From: Chloroflexota bacterium
Lineage (GTDB): Bacteria; Chloroflexota; Dehalococcoidia; Dehalococcoidales; RBG-16-60-22
Assembly: GCA_022574315.1 (NCBI GenBank)
Contig: JACZSH010000084.1
Span: 1 to 6,430, forward strand
DNA: 6,430 nt
Reading direction: 5' to 3'
Shown here piece by piece: positions 5,961-6,430 of the stretch. Made by a program: the position numbers and the translations under genes. The first letter of the stretch is position 1. Each line of letters starts with the position of its first letter. The notes below the pieces were generated by a model that was not told where the DNA came from, searched no databases, and saw nothing but the letters and a program-made list of their open reading frames with translations.

Positions 5961-5988
5961 GTCTTTATATCCTAGTTTTGCTTTTTGA
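5938..5988 (+). pseudogene. Start of a plus-strand gene, broken after a few codons at the sequence junction
   Basis: An excellent ribosome binding site, GGGAGGAGG (5925-5933), lies 4 nt before ATG at 5938-5940. The frame reads MKEEIKSLSLYPSFAF and stops at TGA (5986-5988), only 16 codons. The first seven or so residues look like an ordinary N-terminus, while the rest falls in AT-rich sequence that reads as glycosyltransferase on the opposite strand. I infer that a real gene, divergent from uvrC, began here and was cut off by the junction at about 5940-5960. Its identity cannot be recovered. It could alternatively be a genuine 16-aa leader peptide, but the lack of a stem or attenuator after it argues against this. 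Confidence 0.45.
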
Positions 5989-6047
5989 ACAACACTTCGC
6001 TCATATGGCACTTCATGAATTCCATGAGGTATAACAACAATTTTTTT
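5940..6047 (-). pseudogene. Fragment of a GT-B (family 4-like) glycosyltransferase
   Basis: On the minus strand a frame without a start codon is open from 6083 to a TGA at 5922-5924. Its middle part reads KKIVVIPHGIHEVPYE, followed by a short linker, KLGYKDK and LLISSF. This matches the linker of GT4-type glycosyltransferases, where IPHG(I/V) is followed by a short insert, an LG-x-K segment and a strand that normally continues as FG-xx-s-x-KG. The strand reaches LLISSF but the FG...KG part is missing: the frame instead reads ITPPP and stops within the complement of the plus-strand ribosome binding site. The N-terminal half is missing too, since a TAG closes the frame at 6084-6086. So this is about 36 codons of a donor-sugar glycosyltransferase cut on at least one side. 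The assignment rests on the IPHG block and its flanks. Confidence 0.5.
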
Positions 6048-6132
6048 ATTGTTTATCGTCGGGTGGGGAGTTACAAGAGTTGTCTAAATGGACCTGCCTT
6101 TTATTTTTCACCCAATTTTTAGTTTCACACCG

Positions 6133-6430
6133 ATGACACAACTAAGCTTTGACGATTTCTTAGTTGAAGAAGAGTACCTCACGGTCACAGACCTTACCAA
6201 GGAAATCAGGTATCTGCTGGAATCGACCTTTAGAGAGCTTTGGGTCGAGGGTGAGATTTCTAATTTCAATCACCATTCCAGCGGGCATATGTATTTTTCT
6301 TTGAAAGACGAAAATGCACAGATTTCATGTGCCATGTGGAGACGGCGAAATCAGGAGCTCTTTTTCACGCCTCGGGATGGCAGTAAATGCTGCGTGAACG
6401 CCCGGGTGACTGTTTATGAAAAGCGTGGGA
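6133..6430 (+). CDS. xseA: Exodeoxyribonuclease VII large subunit, N-terminal part (runs off the window)
   Basis: ATG at 6133 opens a frame that stays open to the right edge (99 complete codons). The protein shows the N-terminal OB-fold of XseA: LTVTDLTKEIRYLLE (16-30), ELWVEGEISNF (35-45), SSGHMYFSLKDENAQI (49-64), AMWRRR (67-72), and VTVYEKRG (92-99). Exonuclease VII (XseA with several XseB) degrades single-stranded DNA in both directions during repair; this OB-fold binds the DNA strand, while the catalytic region lies beyond the window. The MWRRR ... LFFTPRDG wording resembles Bacteroidota, Rhodothermia or Balneolota homologues. No Shine-Dalgarno is seen before the ATG, which is common in Bacteroidota but unlike every gene to the left. 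KCCVN (85-89) replaces the usual K-V-x-V pattern with a Cys pair. The protein family is certain; the source organism is inference. Confidence 0.92.
   Translation, partial: MTQLSFDDFLVEEEYLTVTDLTKEIRYLLESTFRELWVEGEISNFNHHSSGHMYFSLKDENAQISCAMWRRRNQELFFTPRDGSKCCVNARVTVYEKRG

Noticed and set aside
5973..5980. TAGTTTTG matching the Bacteroidota -7 promoter consensus TAnnTTTG, upstream of xseA
   Set aside because: No TTTG/TTG box is found at the expected upstream distance, and it lies inside the glycosyltransferase frame; an eight-base loose motif is easily met by chance here.
6036..6053. AACAAT-T6-ATTGTT hairpin in the AT-rich region as a terminator
   Set aside because: The stem is six mostly A-T pairs, weak, and overlaps the glycosyltransferase reading frame (INNKKIVV), so it is explained by coding sequence.
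5938..6132. Insertion sequence or transposon end at the compositional switch
   Set aside because: No transposase, terminal inverted repeats or target-site duplication can be seen; a chimera fits better.
1..6430. CRISPR array, tRNA or rRNA genes
   Set aside because: No regularly spaced repeats, cloverleaf-like segments or conserved rRNA stretches were found when reading through the window.

Overview
Most of this window (1 to about 5940) is a GC-rich bacterial chromosome segment. It carries a long minus-strand run of housekeeping and small accessory genes, and the tail end of one plus-strand gene at the left edge. Strong GGAGG-type ribosome binding sites, tight gene spacing, a uvrC / TGS-domain GTPase pair and an MtnX-like HAD phosphatase fit an environmental Dehalococcoidia-like (Chloroflexota) bacterium. 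This placement is an inference from protein style, not a database match.

Layout: (1) 1-153, plus strand, the C-terminus of a HAD-IB phosphatase, ending 9 nt from the convergent PQQ-type dehydrogenase. (2) 163-5719, minus strand, read right to left: uvrC, a DRG/Obg-like TGS GTPase, a 35-codon flavodoxin N-terminal remnant, a 71-aa zinc ribbon protein, a TrmH/SpoU rRNA methyltransferase, an FmdB-type zinc ribbon protein and a membrane-anchored PQQ-dependent sugar dehydrogenase. uvrC and the GTPase abut exactly, which suggests translational coupling. A promoter-like sequence lies just upstream of uvrC and a second one upstream of the FmdB gene, so the run is probably at least two transcription units. 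(3) 5720-5937, a regulatory gap with a perfect 8-bp-arm dyad and a strong Shine-Dalgarno leading to a plus-strand start codon at 5938.

That plus-strand gene is broken after a few codons. From about 5940-5960 the sequence changes character: it becomes AT-richer, a minus-strand fragment of a family-4-like glycosyltransferase appears (about 5940-6047), and from 6133 the N-terminus of exonuclease VII large subunit (xseA) runs off the right edge. The xseA gene has no visible Shine-Dalgarno and its protein resembles Bacteroidota/Rhodothermia/Balneolota homologues. The right 470-490 bases therefore look foreign to the rest, most simply an assembly or cloning chimera (a HindIII site sits at the switch point), less likely a real recombination.

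The genes serve DNA repair (uvrC, xseA), ribosome or RNA maintenance (TrmH-type methyltransferase, TGS GTPase) and peripheral oxidation (PQQ enzyme). I see no credible undescribed multi-gene system. The most notable points are the compositional junction with its two truncated genes, the flavodoxin remnant with an intact translation start, and the small zinc ribbon proteins.
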